Program-made: the position numbers and the translations under genes
Source: Leucaena leucocephala
Lineage: Eukaryota > Streptophyta > Magnoliopsida > Fabales > Fabaceae
DNA: 64,000 nucleotides
Direction of reading: 5' to 3'
Assembly: GCA_037074615.1 (NCBI GenBank)
Contig: CM073527.1
Coordinates: forward strand, 7,528,848 to 7,592,847
Notes under the pieces: generated by a model
The model's input: only the letters and a program-made list of their open reading frames with translations
Databases searched by the model: none
What the model was told of the DNA's origin: nothing
Part shown: piece after piece, positions 13,204 to 26,010 of the stretch
Position numbering within the stretch: position 1 is the first letter of the stretch
Layout of the letters: each line of letters opens with the position of its first letter

Positions 13204-14649
13204 TGTAACATCAAATTTTTATCCTTATATTTAAGTAAAATTAAAAATATTATTTATCAATAACTTAAAAATATTATCTAATTAAATTATTATGGTTTAG
13301 TATTTTTATTATTTTTAATAAAATATGATATATGGATTTTCTTAACTTAGGATTTTATGATTTGATTGTTATTATTAGTTAGAGAATTATTAGGACTTGA
13401 GTTTAGATTTAGATATGGATTTGAATTTAAATTATTATTATGGCTTCATAAATAGAGTTAAGGCCTTGAGTTATTCCTCATACTTGATTATTGAGGAAGC
13501 TCTTCTCTTTTTAGTCCTTGCTTTCATTCTCTTTCCTATTCCCAAAGAACCTAACCACTTTCTACTTGTTGTGTGTGCTAATATGATATTTATGAGTGAT
13601 TTGATATATATAAATCTATTGATATTGGTATAATTATATTGAGAAAACTTGTTTGATTATTCTTATTGAAAATAGTCTCGTGGGACTTAAAGTTTAATTT
13701 TGAAAGTTTGAGTTGAGATTATAAACTTGCTCTATCTTGATATTGCAACTTGAAGAAAGTTATCTTGACAAAAACCCTTTTTTTTGTTATATTTATCAAG
13801 CTATTTGAGATTTTGATTAATATGATTATTTTGAGAATTATACATTGGGGATAGGTGATGATTGAGTTGTATTTCTACCACATGGTATAACCTCTATTGG
13901 AGCCCAATGGTTGGCTTTGTCCTACCAATTTATTGAGGAACATTCCCCACCTATTTATCGAGGGGCTACGATGCCACCTATTTATCGAGGGGGAATGATC
14001 TCATTGTCCAATCACGTGCTATGTGAATTTTGTCCTATCCATACCACTTTATCGGTTAGCTTTGAGTAGTTAGTTATAACTAGCCCATGGGTTTAGTCAG
14101 CAGAAATAAGGCAGTTCGGTTGGTTTAAGGGGAGGAATTTGGGTGGATTATTCATTTGATTTTATTATAATAGTATATTATTTTGTATATATTATACTTT
14201 GTGAAGTCCTACTTGACACCTTCATGAGCACATGATAGTATGCATAATGAGTAGGATTGATGGTTACTGAGACATTTGTCTCGTCCTATTATTATTAACA
14301 TTTTTCAGGTGGTAGTCTTATCTTAGAACCCCAGGAAAAACTTTAGAGACTTGATTAAAGTTATATTAAATGTATAGTCTATCATTTAAAGGTATGTGTA
14401 GAATATTTGTATATTGTCACTATAGGTTTTATTTTTCATACTTATATATCCTATTATTCTATTTATATTTTAATGAAAGTCTTTTTATAACCATAATAGA
14501 TTATATTTAAATTTTAGTTAAACTTATTTCTACCATGGTTAACTTTCTTAAAATAAACTAAATTCATTTATAATATTATTTTTAAATTATATTTAGTACA
14601 AAATAGGTCTAAACAATTAATAATAGTTGTATTTCAGGAGGATTTTACA
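13204..14649 (+). mobile_element. Solo LTR of a different Ty3/gypsy family (TSD ctttt)
   Basis: Ends tgtaacatca and aggattttaca, with perfect TSD ctttt at 13199-13203 and 14650-14654; 1,446 bp. The middle holds short repeated inverted motifs (cacctatttatcgagggg twice near 13947-13992), as in Tekay/Del-type LTRs. The run gttactgagacatttgtctc before a ttttcagg at about 14260-14310 also suits that group and gives the plus orientation. It is unlike families A, B and C. Solo, no interior. Confidence 0.8.
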
Positions 14650-15359
14650 CTTTTGGCATGAATGGGAAGAGAAATGGGGGATATTTATAGAAAAGTTTGG
14701 GTGAAAATTGATGGCTAAGAACTAATCTTTCACTATTTGATCCTATTGTCTATATTCATTCTTTCATCAAGCTTGCCCTAGAAGCTACTTTATGACATCA
14801 TCCATGACATCATTTAGGGCCTTGTTTGGACAATCCACTTCAATTTGATACAAGCCCAGCCAAATTTTACAAAAACTATACTATTTAATAATTCTATTTT
14901 TTTTTTAGATTCTATGATATGTTTTCTGACCTTACATATAGTATCCAGATTTTTCTTATTATTGACATTATTTGACTAAATATTTATCTGCTTACATCCC
15001 TTGGAAAATGACTAAAATGTCTTTTGTTAATCATTTTTCATTATATTAACATTAAGGGCATAATTGTCATTTCATGTCATATCCTAATTTTTAGGCCTAG
15101 AAGCCCAGTATGTAGCCTGAAAGAGGTAGGCTACTAGGCCCTATTATGCAGGAGTCCCAGAAAGATACAAATGATGTTCAGGGACTAAACTGCAAGAAAG
15201 TAAAAATTCAGGGAAAATAGTAAAAGTCCCTGTGGACATAACGGAAAAGTAAGAGGTGTTTATGGGGAACCGAGCCACCAGAGTAATTGAGCTTGGTTAG
15301 AAATCCAAGATGACATTTAAAGGCCCAAAAACATAGGCCCAAGGATTATGGGGTTTAAG

Positions 15360-18300
15360 TGTAACATCCTTACTTTTATATGTCTTAGGGACCATTCAGT
15401 AGCATTTAGAACCACTACAAGACCTTAGAAGTCCATTAGCCAAATCTGAAATTTTACTCTTTCTCGGGTTACTGTTCATATGGTATTCTAGATTACGCAA
15501 TGAACTTCAAAAAATCATAATTAATTATAGAAAAATTAAAATAAAGTGGTTCAAAAAACTACATGAAGATAAAATCTTGAAATTTAAGGAAAAAATCATT
15601 TCCAGACCAAATGATTAGTCAATTGATACAGTTTATTCGTTGAAGTTTACTATTCATTTGGTCGAAACACTAGAAATAGATTATGGTCCCTTACTTTGGA
15701 AATTCAATTCTCTTTTTGTACAGACATCCAAATAAAGCTTTCTTAGTGTCAAAATGAATCTTGGCATGTCATATAAATGTCTGTAAAATCTCATACATTT
15801 ATTCTATCATTTACTATTTTTCATTACATCATGACCCTCACTGCTCATATTGGTCATATAGCAATAATACATTTAACAATTCTTCACATAACACACATAT
15901 ACTATTCAATCCCTAGCTTTTCTTCATGCTTCATCATCCTCTTTCATCATTCATAAACCTGTGGGATTGGGATTACATGGAAAGGGATGAGATTTATGGG
16001 GAAATCTCAGTAGCAAACATTACTAAACAGTGCATGCATTAATGTAACTAATTGTGCTTGCTTGTGAAAGTGTTATCATTGTGTAATGTGCATGCTTCCA
16101 TGTAACATATGAAATACAATTGGCCAAATTAATCATAGAAATAGAGCTTCATACATAAACACATTTGCAACACAATTCACTAAAGCCATAGCACAATCAA
16201 GCATAACATTCAATGCATACAAGTTTAGGATAAGTTTACTACCTTGAGCACTTGACTTTCTTTCTCCTTATCTTGCTACTTTCTTCTCACTTTTCTTGAA
16301 CATGTGGCTGCCTCTATTGGAGCATACCAATCAATTTCTAACATCACATAATCATTCATTCATCACAATCTAACTTCCTTGAGCATTAAACTCACTTTAA
16401 CTAACATAACTTCTTGAACATTAAGCCCATTAACTTTCCTTAATCTTAACTAATGGACTTGGTCTTTGAATCAATTGATGTCTTGACTTTACCCTACACA
16501 ATTTCATCTTTTGAATCCTTTTATGAGCTTAGAATCATGAAATTCTAGCTCCTTCATCACATGCTGTACAGAACCAAAACTGCACTCAATTCTTTCAAAA
16601 ATTCTCATTTTGATTCCAATGCTTCCCATACTTGTTTCTCTACTTTATCCCACACAATTTTTCATTTTAAAACCATTGGAAGCAACAAAATCATGAAATT
16701 CAATAACTGTTCATGCGTGTGAACAGTAATAGAGAAGGGTTTCAAAAACTATAACCTTGGAATTTCAATGCTTTCAAGGTTCAAAACCTTTCCAATCCTA
16801 CACAAAATCATCATCTAAATTCAATGGAAGCATTAAATCATTCAAATTCCATTTTCTTCATCATGAACAGTGCAGACTGAACAGGGCACACCATGGCAAA
16901 GTCAAGAATATCAACTTGATTCAACAACCAATCTCTTAACTAGCTTGCTTAAGCTTCAATCATACACTTCTAACTTTAATTTCTTCTTTTTCCTTTCATC
17001 TAAGGTTTTTGGGCAGCACAGCCCCTTAGAGAAAACTTAACTTTTCTCACATGAAAACCCTAAGTTCAAGCTCCCAAATCAAAGGAAAATAAGCTAGGAG
17101 AGATAGCTTACCTTTAATCTCTAGCTTGCTTAAACTTTGGTACCTTGAATCTTCTTTGTCTTGGCTTGATCTTTCATTTTGCAAGAGTTTCCCCAAGGGT
17201 CCATGAAACCACGGTTTTGCTGCATAATTGAGGGGGTATTTATAGCCAAAATCCATGGAAAATGAATGGCCAGGATTGATATGATTAATATTTGATCTAA
17301 ATGCTCACATTTAATCTTGAATTTAACTTTTTCCAAAAAGAATAATTATGACATCATGTGGGAAACCTCATGGGGGTATGTGGTGTGCTCACTCTACCAA
17401 GAAGCTTTTGGAAAAATTTCAGTCCAATCTGATACCGATCAGAGTAGTTTCACAACAACCGGACTATTTTCTGTTCCTAATTTTTTATAATATTCTAGTA
17501 TATGTATTCTATCCTGGAAATCAATGTCTAGGCTTCTCATACCCTTGACATGGTTATACTGAATATTTATCTACCATCTATCCCTTAGGAAATGACCAAA
17601 ATACCCTTGGTGTCCTTTCTTACACTATATTGACCCTAAGGGTAAAATCGTCTTTTTACCCCTCTTTGTACTACCTTAGGGCCTATACTGGATCTAACTA
17701 ATCACATTTATACTATATGCCACATTTTTAGCCTATCCCAAATGACCAAAATGCCATCCATCCATCACTGGTACAATATGGGCATCCAGGGTTATTTTCA
17801 TAAGTTTACACTTTTTTTGGACACTAGCCTCTTTTGCTAATGAATTGGTACCCTGGGTTTTGGGCCATCCTTGGCATCATCATAGGCCCATATATGAGGT
17901 AATCTTGTCTCATTTTATCTAGTCTTATTTATTGATAAATTCTATTATCAGATCACGGGTGTCTTTAAACTCCTGTCAAAATTCACTGGTATGAGAATAA
18001 CTTTTTGTACAGGACTTCTTCTGGGGTTTTATCAAATTCATAACATCTGACATTGTAGGGCACACTTTCCTATAATTCCCCCACTTATATATGATGTCAA
18101 TGGAATCTAATAAAAATTCATATAACTTTTAGACTATCAGATAATTTTCTGTTGTCTGGAGCCCAAATAAAATTTCTGTATCATGGCAGATTAATCAGCA
18201 TAACTTCCTCTATTTACTAATGGAATGTTAGACTGAAAAAATTCCCAGGTAGTTTTAACCCTTTCTGGGCTGACCTTTCCATAATTACAATTTTGCCCTT

Positions 18301-18538
18301 GAACTTTTTACTTAATTACATTTAAGTCCCTTAACTTTTGAAAATTACCACTTTTGGCCTAACTTTTGTTTCTACTTTAACTTTTGGCCTTTAACCTTTT
18401 TTACTTTTCATTTTAGTCCTTCTCTTCCTTAAAGAATCATCTAACCTTTATCATTTCTTCTGTTATTTTTCATAATCCTTTTCAAACCTTTTTCTACTAT
18501 CAGTAGTATACAAATAGGAAAAAAACCAGGATATGACA
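15360..18538 (-). mobile_element. Solo LTR, family A (TSD ttaag)
   Basis: Plus-strand ends tgtaacatcc and ggatatgaca, perfectly complementary in TG...CA form, with direct repeats ttaag at 15355-15359 and 18539-18543. The undisturbed right LTR of the host reads gtttaagagacatt at 23029-23042, which confirms the empty site. Length 3,179 bp. On the minus strand it has a TATA region near 17235-17245 and a splice-donor-like aaaggtaagc near 17106-17115. It inserted after LARD2. Confidence 0.92.
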
Positions 18539-18747
18539 TTAAGAGACATTAAAATAATATTTTAGTGCTTCTTCATAAAGTAAAATTACCCGGTTAAGGA
18601 TATAACTGGGAAAAATGATCAGATATGACTTTAGACCATGAGGTGGTATGAAAGGTGTCCACATGGGACCCACAAGGTGCCACATAGCATGATTACAAGA
18701 AGAGAAGAAAAGTTAAAGACACATGTCATGAGATTAGAAAAAGGAGA

Positions 18748-19140
18748 AAAAGTAAAAGGGACACGTGGCTCAATTTCAGCCGTTCATTCTAGGAAAAGGC
18801 TCTGGAATTCTCTGTAATGGCTGAGTCAGCTGGTGAGGTATCCCAAGGGCCCCACTATTTATGCCACATACTCCCTGAGGTGTCCTTGGATGATGTCATG
18901 TTAGTGAGTCATCAAGAAGGATAATGTCATCGTGATGAAGCAGGTGAAGCTTCTTGAGGAAGCTAAGCGATCTGGGCCATTCATCATAATTTGATATGAG
19001 CCATTCATTCTATCTCCACTCACCTATAAATAGGCCACCCCTCCCTCCAAAGAAGCCATGGCCAAGAGCAAGTAAAAGGAGAGAAAGAAGAGAGAAAGAG
19101 AGAAAGAAAGGAAGGAAGAGAAAGAAGGAAGGAGTTCTGG
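18748..19140 (+). promoter_or_regulatory. LTR promoter of LARD2 (G-box, bZIP-type sites, TATA, GA tract)
   Basis: CACGTG at 18762-18767 lies in an ABRE-like acacgtggc context. TGATGTCA-type and TGAGTCA-type motifs cluster at about 18888-18940. TATAAATA begins at 19025, followed by a purine-only (GA)n-rich leader at about 19062-19138. The same order recurs at 23244-23640 in the right LTR and in LARD1. These motifs are known binding sites of plant bZIP/bHLH factors; their use here is inferred. Confidence 0.55.
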
Positions 19141-19187
19141 TGGAACCAGGAGCAGTCTAAGGAGCTTAGGCACTGGCAGAGCTTAGG

Positions 19188-19200
19188 AATGAGGTAAGTA
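19188..19200 (+). other. Splice-donor-like site in LTR leader
   Basis: gaatgaggtaagta gives a perfect AG/GTAAGT donor about 170 bp after the TATA box. The equivalent is at 23700-23708 in the right LTR. Similar donors lie at the same place in the other LTR families. Confidence 0.45.
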
Positions 19201-20155
19201 AGTTATCTAATCCCTGCTTTAATAAAGTAGAGGATTGCTCTTAGTGGTTAGAATAGAGAAATATCTCTATTAATAAAGTTAGCTATAGATAGAAAGAATG
19301 GGGAATGTCAGATTAAGGATATTACCCCAAAGTTAAGCATGAGTTAAGTAGAGCTTTATTGGATAATAATAAAGATATTATTATGCCATGTATAGGCTAT
19401 GACTTATGAGAAGAAGGGACCTTAGAGGCAAGGCTAAGAGCTAGAAGGAAAGGCTAGAAGTTAGGTAGTGAACTTACCTACTTGTATGCTTATACTACTT
19501 GGATGTTTTATGTGATGTTTTCTTACCTTGATGATGTGAAGCATGTATGATTAAGTAATGCTCTGTTTCTTTTATGCTATGGCCATATGTTATAATTAAG
19601 GGACATGGAAGCATGTAAGTTATCATTATGCAAGCATGGTCATTAAGTACACACATAATAACATCAAGCATATAGTTGCATACATTGTATGGTTTCTATT
19701 TGCTAGTGAGATTTCTCCAGAAATCTCACCCCCTTCCATGTAATCCAAATCCCACAAGTATGTTAGAAGAGGACTAAAGAAGCATTAAGAAAAGCTTCGG
19801 ATTGGATAGTACATATGTTGGGACCAAAATGCTAGAATCAGGGAAAAACTCTAGATAAATAGTAAACTCAAACGTTTAGTAATATTGACCTGGTTAAGGC
19901 ATGGTTAGAAAGTTAATTTTCCCTGAAAGAGCACTAAGTTAGCTTCGTGTAGAAATTTGAACCACTTTATTTTTAGTTTTCTAGAATTAGTAATGATTTT
20001 TTGAAGTCAGGTCACTCCATTGGAATTTACATAGTGAACAGTACTCGGTAAGAGTAAAATTCTAGATTGAGTAATTTAACTTCAATAGCCTTATAAGTGG
20101 TTCCATATGCTACTGTTTGGTCCCTAAGATGTAGGAAAATGAGGATGTTTCATTT

Positions 20156-20167
20156 TGGTATCAGAGT
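20156..20167 (+). other. Primer-binding site, LARD2
   Basis: tggtatcagagt matches 11 of 12 bases of the complement of the initiator tRNA-Met 3' end. It is 3 bases after the left LTR, which ends ggatgtttca at 20152. Confidence 0.85.
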
Positions 20168-22727
20168 AAAGGATTTTGGCTTTGAGCATAAGGTTCTGGT
20201 ATAGAATCAAGAGAGTTCTAGTACAGAACAAAGGGTTCTGGCACAAAGCATAAGATTCTGGCAAACAACCGAAGGTTCTGACTCAACGATACTTTGGTGT
20301 AGTTAGAGATTTGAACTAAGAGGTTCTTCCCCTAGTAGAAAATATGGGGATGGTGTTCACTACTTAGAGACAGTAACACCCAGATAGATAGAACAATACC
20401 CCATACCTTATAGCTTTACAGGGTAATCTTCAAGGAAGTAGTTAGTCTTAGTCAGCCATACCACTAAGGTCTCATGTTTCTTAGCACGATGTGCTTGGAC
20501 TAAGTAGGATATTGTCTAGGGAGCATTTTCTCTATGAATAGAGATAGAAGCTAACCAGTCCTAGGTAAAGGGAAGCTGCCAGACGTTATAGTGATGGTGA
20601 TAATGAAAGTACCAACCTGGTTGAAGTTAATCAACTAGAGGATTGGTACAAAGCATAATCAAGCCAGATAGTATAAAGTAAGAAGATATGAAAGATTAGT
20701 TAAGATAATGGTCAGAAGTAAGTCCTCTATGCGAGTATATCTACATTACGAAAGAATTAAAGTCAGATTGAAGACTTGCCTAGGAATGATCCTAGCAGGT
20801 GGCCTAAAGTTAGAGACAAAATGTTTAATAGATAGAGAGCTAATGTTCCCAAGACAAAGGGATTACATCATGAAAGAATAGTAATCTAGCAAACATAGGG
20901 TAGAGTACCCTAGAGAACATAAGTAATAGATGATGAATGAGATCCATACGACATAAGTTCATCAGGATCAAGAAAAATAAGTTTATGATGTATAAAGAGA
21001 GAAAGGTAGCCACAATTTCAAAGATAAAGAGACTCCCCATTTAAGAAAGAGTAATGAGCAAGAGTAAGATAAAGTAATGGAGGGTTGAGTCTATACCCTA
21101 ATAAGAGGGTAATGTGGCAGCCTAAGTTAAATGAGTAGTTATTTTATATTCCTAAATGAATGTTTGGGATCTGGAAGATAAGGTAATAGATGAAAGAATG
21201 TTTAATTGTAGTGTACGTATGATGGATAGTTGAGAAAATTTATGTGATAATGATATGGCTTATATTGCCATGAGTTATGATAAATAGTTGCATCTTCTTG
21301 CAGTTATCATATGATGACACACATGTTAGAGTATGCTATGAATACTCCCCTCATGCAGTACTTGCAGGGAAGAGTTTATGATGAGATAAAAAAGTTATGT
21401 TGCTCCCATACTATACGACATGCAATAAGAATGTTTTTAGAATGGTAGTCAGTCTCAGTAAGTGGGACAGTTGTTATAGTATGATTGGTGTTACTCAGGT
21501 ATTTCTACATACTTGTGAATACAATACTTAGGGCTATTTCTTATGTTAGGGTTATAGTAAGTACTCTATCAAAAGAAATAGTATACAGAAAGAGCAAGAG
21601 ATAGCAGTAAAGAGATTGTTCTCACATCATTCTTCAGCTGAGTTCATATCACTCTTCATATAAGAGTTATATCTAATACAGATTGCTCACAATTAGAGCA
21701 CAGTTTAAATGGCTCACAGTTAGAGTATAGATTGAGATGAGAAATTATGATGAGGCCATAGCAAAAGAATGCTATGGCAGGTAGTTAGACCATAACTGGT
21801 AAACCATAACAGAGTGAGAAAGATGAGAAGGAACTCCTGAGTAAGGAGGAAATAAGTAAAGTCTAGGTAAATAATATGGACTACTGAATGTATTTTAAAT
21901 TTTTTATTCAGTTATCAACAAGTGGAAGAAGTTAACCTTATAACTTAGTCTGTTGGATGAGATCTTTAAGAGATGATGATACAGTATAACAGAATCACAG
22001 AGGACTTTGGAGGTTCACAGCTAGATCCTAGCATGGTTTAGGGTTACAGTTAGATCCTAACAACTTCAGAGTCACAGTTAGATTATAAAGAGGCTTACAG
22101 TTGATCGCAGTTAGATCCTGAGGTAGCAGTTAGACCTAGCTTAAGAAAAGTAAGGAGCCATGAAGAAATGAGAACAATACAGTATCTCTCTGGAAAGATG
22201 AGTACCAAAGACGAAGTTAAGGTAAGGAAGCTTCAATAGCTGAATAACTCCTCTAGAAAACCTATTTATAATGATTTTCCTCAAATAGCCTATATTATAT
22301 ACGGACTGAACTTAGTTTTCTTTAAATGAAGGAGTCCAAGTTCAAGCATGAGTGCTGATATTCAAAAAGTTTTGTAGAACTATGCCTGAGGAATAGAAAA
22401 AAGAACCCCATATGTTGTGAGAATGGAAAAGTATGAATAGATAAATCCTTCAGATAAGGATAAAAGAAGCTAAAAGGTTAGCAAGACCCAGAGAAGAGGG
22501 TCTAAGATAGAGTAAAGAAAGAACACAGTTTTATAAGAAAGGGTGTAAATGCCATAAAAGTTTGGCATAAATACACAAAGTTATGAAAGGTAGTAAGAAA
22601 AGTTAAGAAGAGCTAAGAAAGTCAAGAAAGTGTTATGAAATAAGAGGGACATTCTCCTCAATGAAAACTACTCATAAAGGAATGAATAGAGATTTAAACC
22701 TCAAATTTTGAGGACGAAATTTATTTT
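20168..22727 (+). mobile_element. Non-coding interior of LARD2
   Basis: No frame here encodes recognisable gag or pol. Blocks align with LARD1: 20330-20640 with 44890-45250, and 21090-21175 with 45570-45665. The stretch 21230-21740 recurs reversed at 25600-26010 and in part at 3990-4220. The 5S-like segment of LARD1 is absent: between gggtctaagatag (about 22498) and aatgccataaaag (about 22548) the intervening ~100 bp are missing. Confidence 0.65.
22010..22140 (+). repeat. Short tandem-like array of cagttagatcc motifs
   Basis: The phrase cacagctagatcctag recurs as acagttagatcctaac, cacagttagattataa, cgcagttagatcctga and so on, about every 30 bases. The related array in LARD1 is at about 46245-46375. 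Confidence 0.5.
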
Positions 22728-22741
22728 AAAGGGAGGAGAAA
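22703..22741 (+). other. Pre-PPT hairpin and polypurine tract, LARD2
   Basis: aaattttgaggacgaaattt (22703-22722) is an inverted repeat with a 4-nt loop. It is followed by the PPT aaagggaggagaaa (22728-22741) directly abutting the right LTR. The PPT primes plus-strand DNA synthesis in LTR retroelements. Confidence 0.75.
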
Positions 22742-24534
22742 TGTCATATCCCAATTTTTAGGCCTAGAAGCCCAGTATGTAGCCTAAAAGAGGTAGGCTA
22801 CTAGGCCCTATTGTGTAGGAGTCCTAGCAAGATACAGATGATGTTCAGGGACTAAACTGCAAGAAAGTAAAATTTCAGGCAAAATAGTGAAAGTCCCTGT
22901 AGACATAACGGAAAAGTAAGAGGTGTTTCTTAGGAACCGAGCCACCAGAGTACTTGAGCTTGGTTAGAAACCCAAGATGACATTTAAAGGACAAAAAACG
23001 TAGGCCCAAGGATTATGGAGTTTAAGAGACATTAAAATAATATTTTAATGCTTTTCCATAAAGTAAAATTTCCCGGTTAAGGATAGAACTAGGAAAAGTG
23101 ATCAGATATGACTTTAGACCATAAGGTGGCATGAAAGGTGTCCTTATGGGACCCACAGGTGCCAAATGGCATGATTATAGGAAGAGAAGAAAAGTTAAGG
23201 ACACATGTCATGAGATTAGAAAAAGGAGAAAAAGTAAAAGGGACACGTGGCTCAATTTCGGCCATTCATTCCAGGAAAAGGCTCTGGAATTCTCTAGAGA
23301 GGCTGAGTCAGCTAGTGAGGTGTCCTAAGGGCCCCACCATTTGCGCCACATACTCCCTGAGGTGTCCTTGGATGATGTCATGTTGGTGAGTCATCAAGGA
23401 GGATAATGTCATCATGATGATGCAGGTGAAGCTTCTTGAGGAAGCTAAGCGATCTGGGCCATTCATCAGGATTCGATCTGAGCCATTCATTCCACCTCCA
23501 CTCACCTATAAATATGCCACCCCTCACTCCATGGAAGCCACGGCCAAGAGCAAGGAAAAGGAGGGAAAGGAGGGAAAGAAGAGAGGAAGAGATAAAGAGA
23601 GAAAGTGAGAAATAAAGGAAGAAAGAGACAGAAGGAAGGAGTTTTGGTAGAACCAGGAGCGGTCTAAGGAGCTTAGGGACTGGGCAGAGCTTAGGAATGA
23701 GGTAAGTAAGTTATCTAGTCCCTGCTCTAATAAAATAGAGGATTTCTCTTAGTAGTTAGAATAAAGAAACATCTTTATTATTGGTAGAGTAAGAAGGGAC
23801 CTTAGAGACAAGGCTAAGAGCTGGAAGGAAAGGCTACACGCTCGGTAGTAAGCTTACCTACTTGTATGCTTTTATTGCTTGGATGTTTTATGTGATGTTT
23901 ACTTACTTTGATAATGTGAAGCATGTATGATTAAGTAATACTCTATTTTGTTTAATACTATGGCCATATGTTATAATTAAGTAACATGGAAGCATGTATG
24001 TTATCATTATGCAAGCATGATCATTAAGTACACACATAGAAATATCAAGCATATAGTTGCATACATTGTATGGTTTCTGTTTGCTACTAAGATTTCCCCA
24101 GAAATCTCAGCCCCTTCCATGTAATCCCAATCCCACATATATGTTAGAAGAGGATTGAAAAATCATAGAGAGAAGCTGGGGATTGGATAGTGCAAATGTT
24201 GGGACCAAAATGCTAGAATCAGGGAAAAACACTGGATGAATAGTAAACTTTAGACGTTGACTAACGTTGACCTAGTCAAGGCGTGGTCAACAAGTTATTT
24301 TTTCCTAAAATAGAATTAAGTTAGCTTCATGTAGCAATTTGAACCACTTCATTTCAATTTTTCTAGAGTTAGTTATGATTTTTCAAAGTTAGATCACTCC
24401 TCTGGAATTTACACAGTGAATAGTACTCGCTAAGAGTAAAATTTCAAATTGAGTAATTTGACTTCAATAGCCTTAAAAGTGGTTCCATATGCTACCGTTT
24501 GGTCCTTAAGACATATGAAAAGGAGGATGTTTTA
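22742..24534 (+). mobile_element. Right LTR of LARD2
   Basis: Starts tgtcatatcccaattttt and ends ggatgtttta. It contains a G-box at 23244-23249, TATAAATA at 23507, a GA tract at about 23543-23640 and the donor-like gaggtaagta near 23700. It matches the left LTR except for the left copy's nested insertion and a ~110-bp deletion after 23780. Short ORFs within it have no coding features. Confidence 0.85.
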
Positions 24535-25599
24535 GATAAAATATTGGTTTGAAAGAAAATGTGAAAGTTCACAAATGAATAAAAATGAATAAATAGATGA
24601 TAAAGAAAAAACTTTGTTGTAAAAAATTCACATAACTAACCTGGGGTTGTGAAAGAAAAGAAAAAAATTAGAAAATTTAAGTTTAAAAAGAAAAATTATA
24701 AATTTTACAAATGAAAAAAATGAAATTTATGATAAAAGAAGAAAACCTAAAAATGGTCATTTGAAAAAATCTCAAAGAAAATATAGAAGACCCCCAAAAG
24801 ATAGTGTACATGTTTTATTTCTCAAGAAGAAAGACATTAACCGCTCCTAAAGTAATAGGGAAAATTTTAAATTCTAAGCCAAAAGACGTAAGCCTTAGAT
24901 CTTATTTGGCTAAGAGAGTCTATTGAAGCTGAAGGACAGGCGTTGAGACAAGTAGCTAGAGACAGGGGAGAGCATGAGAAGGTGAGGAAAAGAAGTTGAA
25001 GCGTCCAAGAACATAAGGAAGTGTGATAGACCCATACCTAAGTAACCCTCTAATATGTCTATTGCTTGAATGCTGATAGGACTTTGTGGTATATAATTAA
25101 CAAGAAATAAATACTCTCTGTAGCAAAATGGAAAATCTAATTTTAGATTACCTATATATAGAAAAATGGGTGCAAAAATACTCAAAATAATTCAATCAGT
25201 ATGAATTGAGAAACATTATAAAACAAATAAATAATTGCAAGAAGCAAGCTATTTAAAGAATTAGAGAAAAACTCTCTAGAAACTATACTTTTATATTATG
25301 GAATTATATAGAAAGACTGGCTAGAGAAAACTGATACAATGAAGCATTATTGGAACACTCCTATATAGTTATTCAGGAACCTTTATAGGTAGAGAAAATA
25401 TAATTAGAGAATTCTTCTCTAATGATTACTAGAGTCCTATGACTCTAAGTAGAATTCCATATCTTCACATGAATACTTCCGGTGAAGAATCTTGTCGCTC
25501 TCTCAAGAGACGCAACAGAGGGAACGTTATCACAATATTCCTATATCACAATTCACCAGTCTATAGATGGAAGGTAATTCCACTAAATTCCATCGAACA
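24535..25599. other. Unassigned AT-rich sequence
   Basis: I see no LTR ends, TSD or coding signal that I can name. 24540-24880 is strongly A-rich on the plus strand. 25260-25600 is of mixed composition. It is not the continuation of the LTR interrupted at 15074, so a rearrangement lies at or near 24534. It could be a degraded interior of another retroelement. Confidence 0.4.
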
Positions 25600-26010
25600 A
25601 GCTCTAGAAATTTGTGCTCTAACTATGAGTAGCCTGTTTCTGAATTGTGCTCTTATATGAAGAGTAATATGTATCAAATCTAACTCTTATATGAAAAGTG
25701 ATGTGAACTCATATGAATCTAACTCTATCTGAGAGCAATCTATTTCAGATCCAATTCTTATCTAAAGAGTGATCTGAAAGCAATCTCTTTATTATTGTTT
25801 GTTGCTGTTTCTGTATACCATTTATTTTGATAGAGTTATAACACTACCACCTTCTTAGCACTTGTTATAACCTTAACATAAGAAATAGCCCTAAGTATTG
25901 TATTCACAAGCCTATAGAAAAACCTGAGTAAACCAAATGTCATGAATCAACTGACTGTCCCACTTACTGAGATTGTCTGTCTTTTTGGGTATCTTCCTTA
26001 GTTCTCTAAG
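25600..26010 (-). mobile_element. Fragment of a LARD interior, minus strand
   Basis: In reverse complement this matches about 21460-21740 of LARD2, for example actgtcccacttactgagat at 25960-25979 against cagtctcagtaagtgggaca at 21451-21470, and the taagaaatagccctaagtat stretch. It is therefore a remnant of a further family-B element in opposite orientation. Neither LTR is visible next to it. Confidence 0.65.

Larger units (their letters stand above)
4953..15074 (-). mobile_element. LTR (minus strand) of the 1-4952 element, broken by three solo LTRs
   Basis: The LTR 3' end reads, on the minus strand, ...aggatgtttta and abuts the PBS at 4938-4949. Its body survives as 4953-5741, 9136-9555, 12632-13203 and 14650-15074, each homologous and colinear with family-A/C LTRs. 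For example, 9136-9500 matches 6595-7000, and 14655-14830 matches 40620-40780. The gaps are exact insertions with TSDs. A minus-strand splice-donor-like sequence lies near 13113-13120 and a minus-strand TATA sequence near 14690. The 5' end of this LTR is not seen: the text stops at 15074, where LARD2 begins, and does not resume after 24534. Confidence 0.7.
15075..24534 (+). mobile_element. LARD2: non-autonomous family-B element
   Basis: Left LTR 15075-20152 (interrupted by a solo LTR), PBS 20156-20167, non-coding interior to 22741, PPT 22728-22741, right LTR 22742-24534. The interior (about 2.6 kb) is colinear with LARD1 in several blocks and has no gag or pol, so enzymes must have come from another element. 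Without the nested LTR the left LTR is about 1.89 kb and the right about 1.79 kb. The right LTR lacks about 110 bp found at 19290-19410. Flanks tttca (15070-15074) and gataa (24535-24539) do not match, so the right junction has been altered or the two LTRs came from different insertions. Confidence 0.82.

Noticed and set aside
24910..25185. 91-residue minus-strand frame
   Set aside because: No recognisable domain. It is in unassigned AT-rich sequence and short enough to arise by chance.
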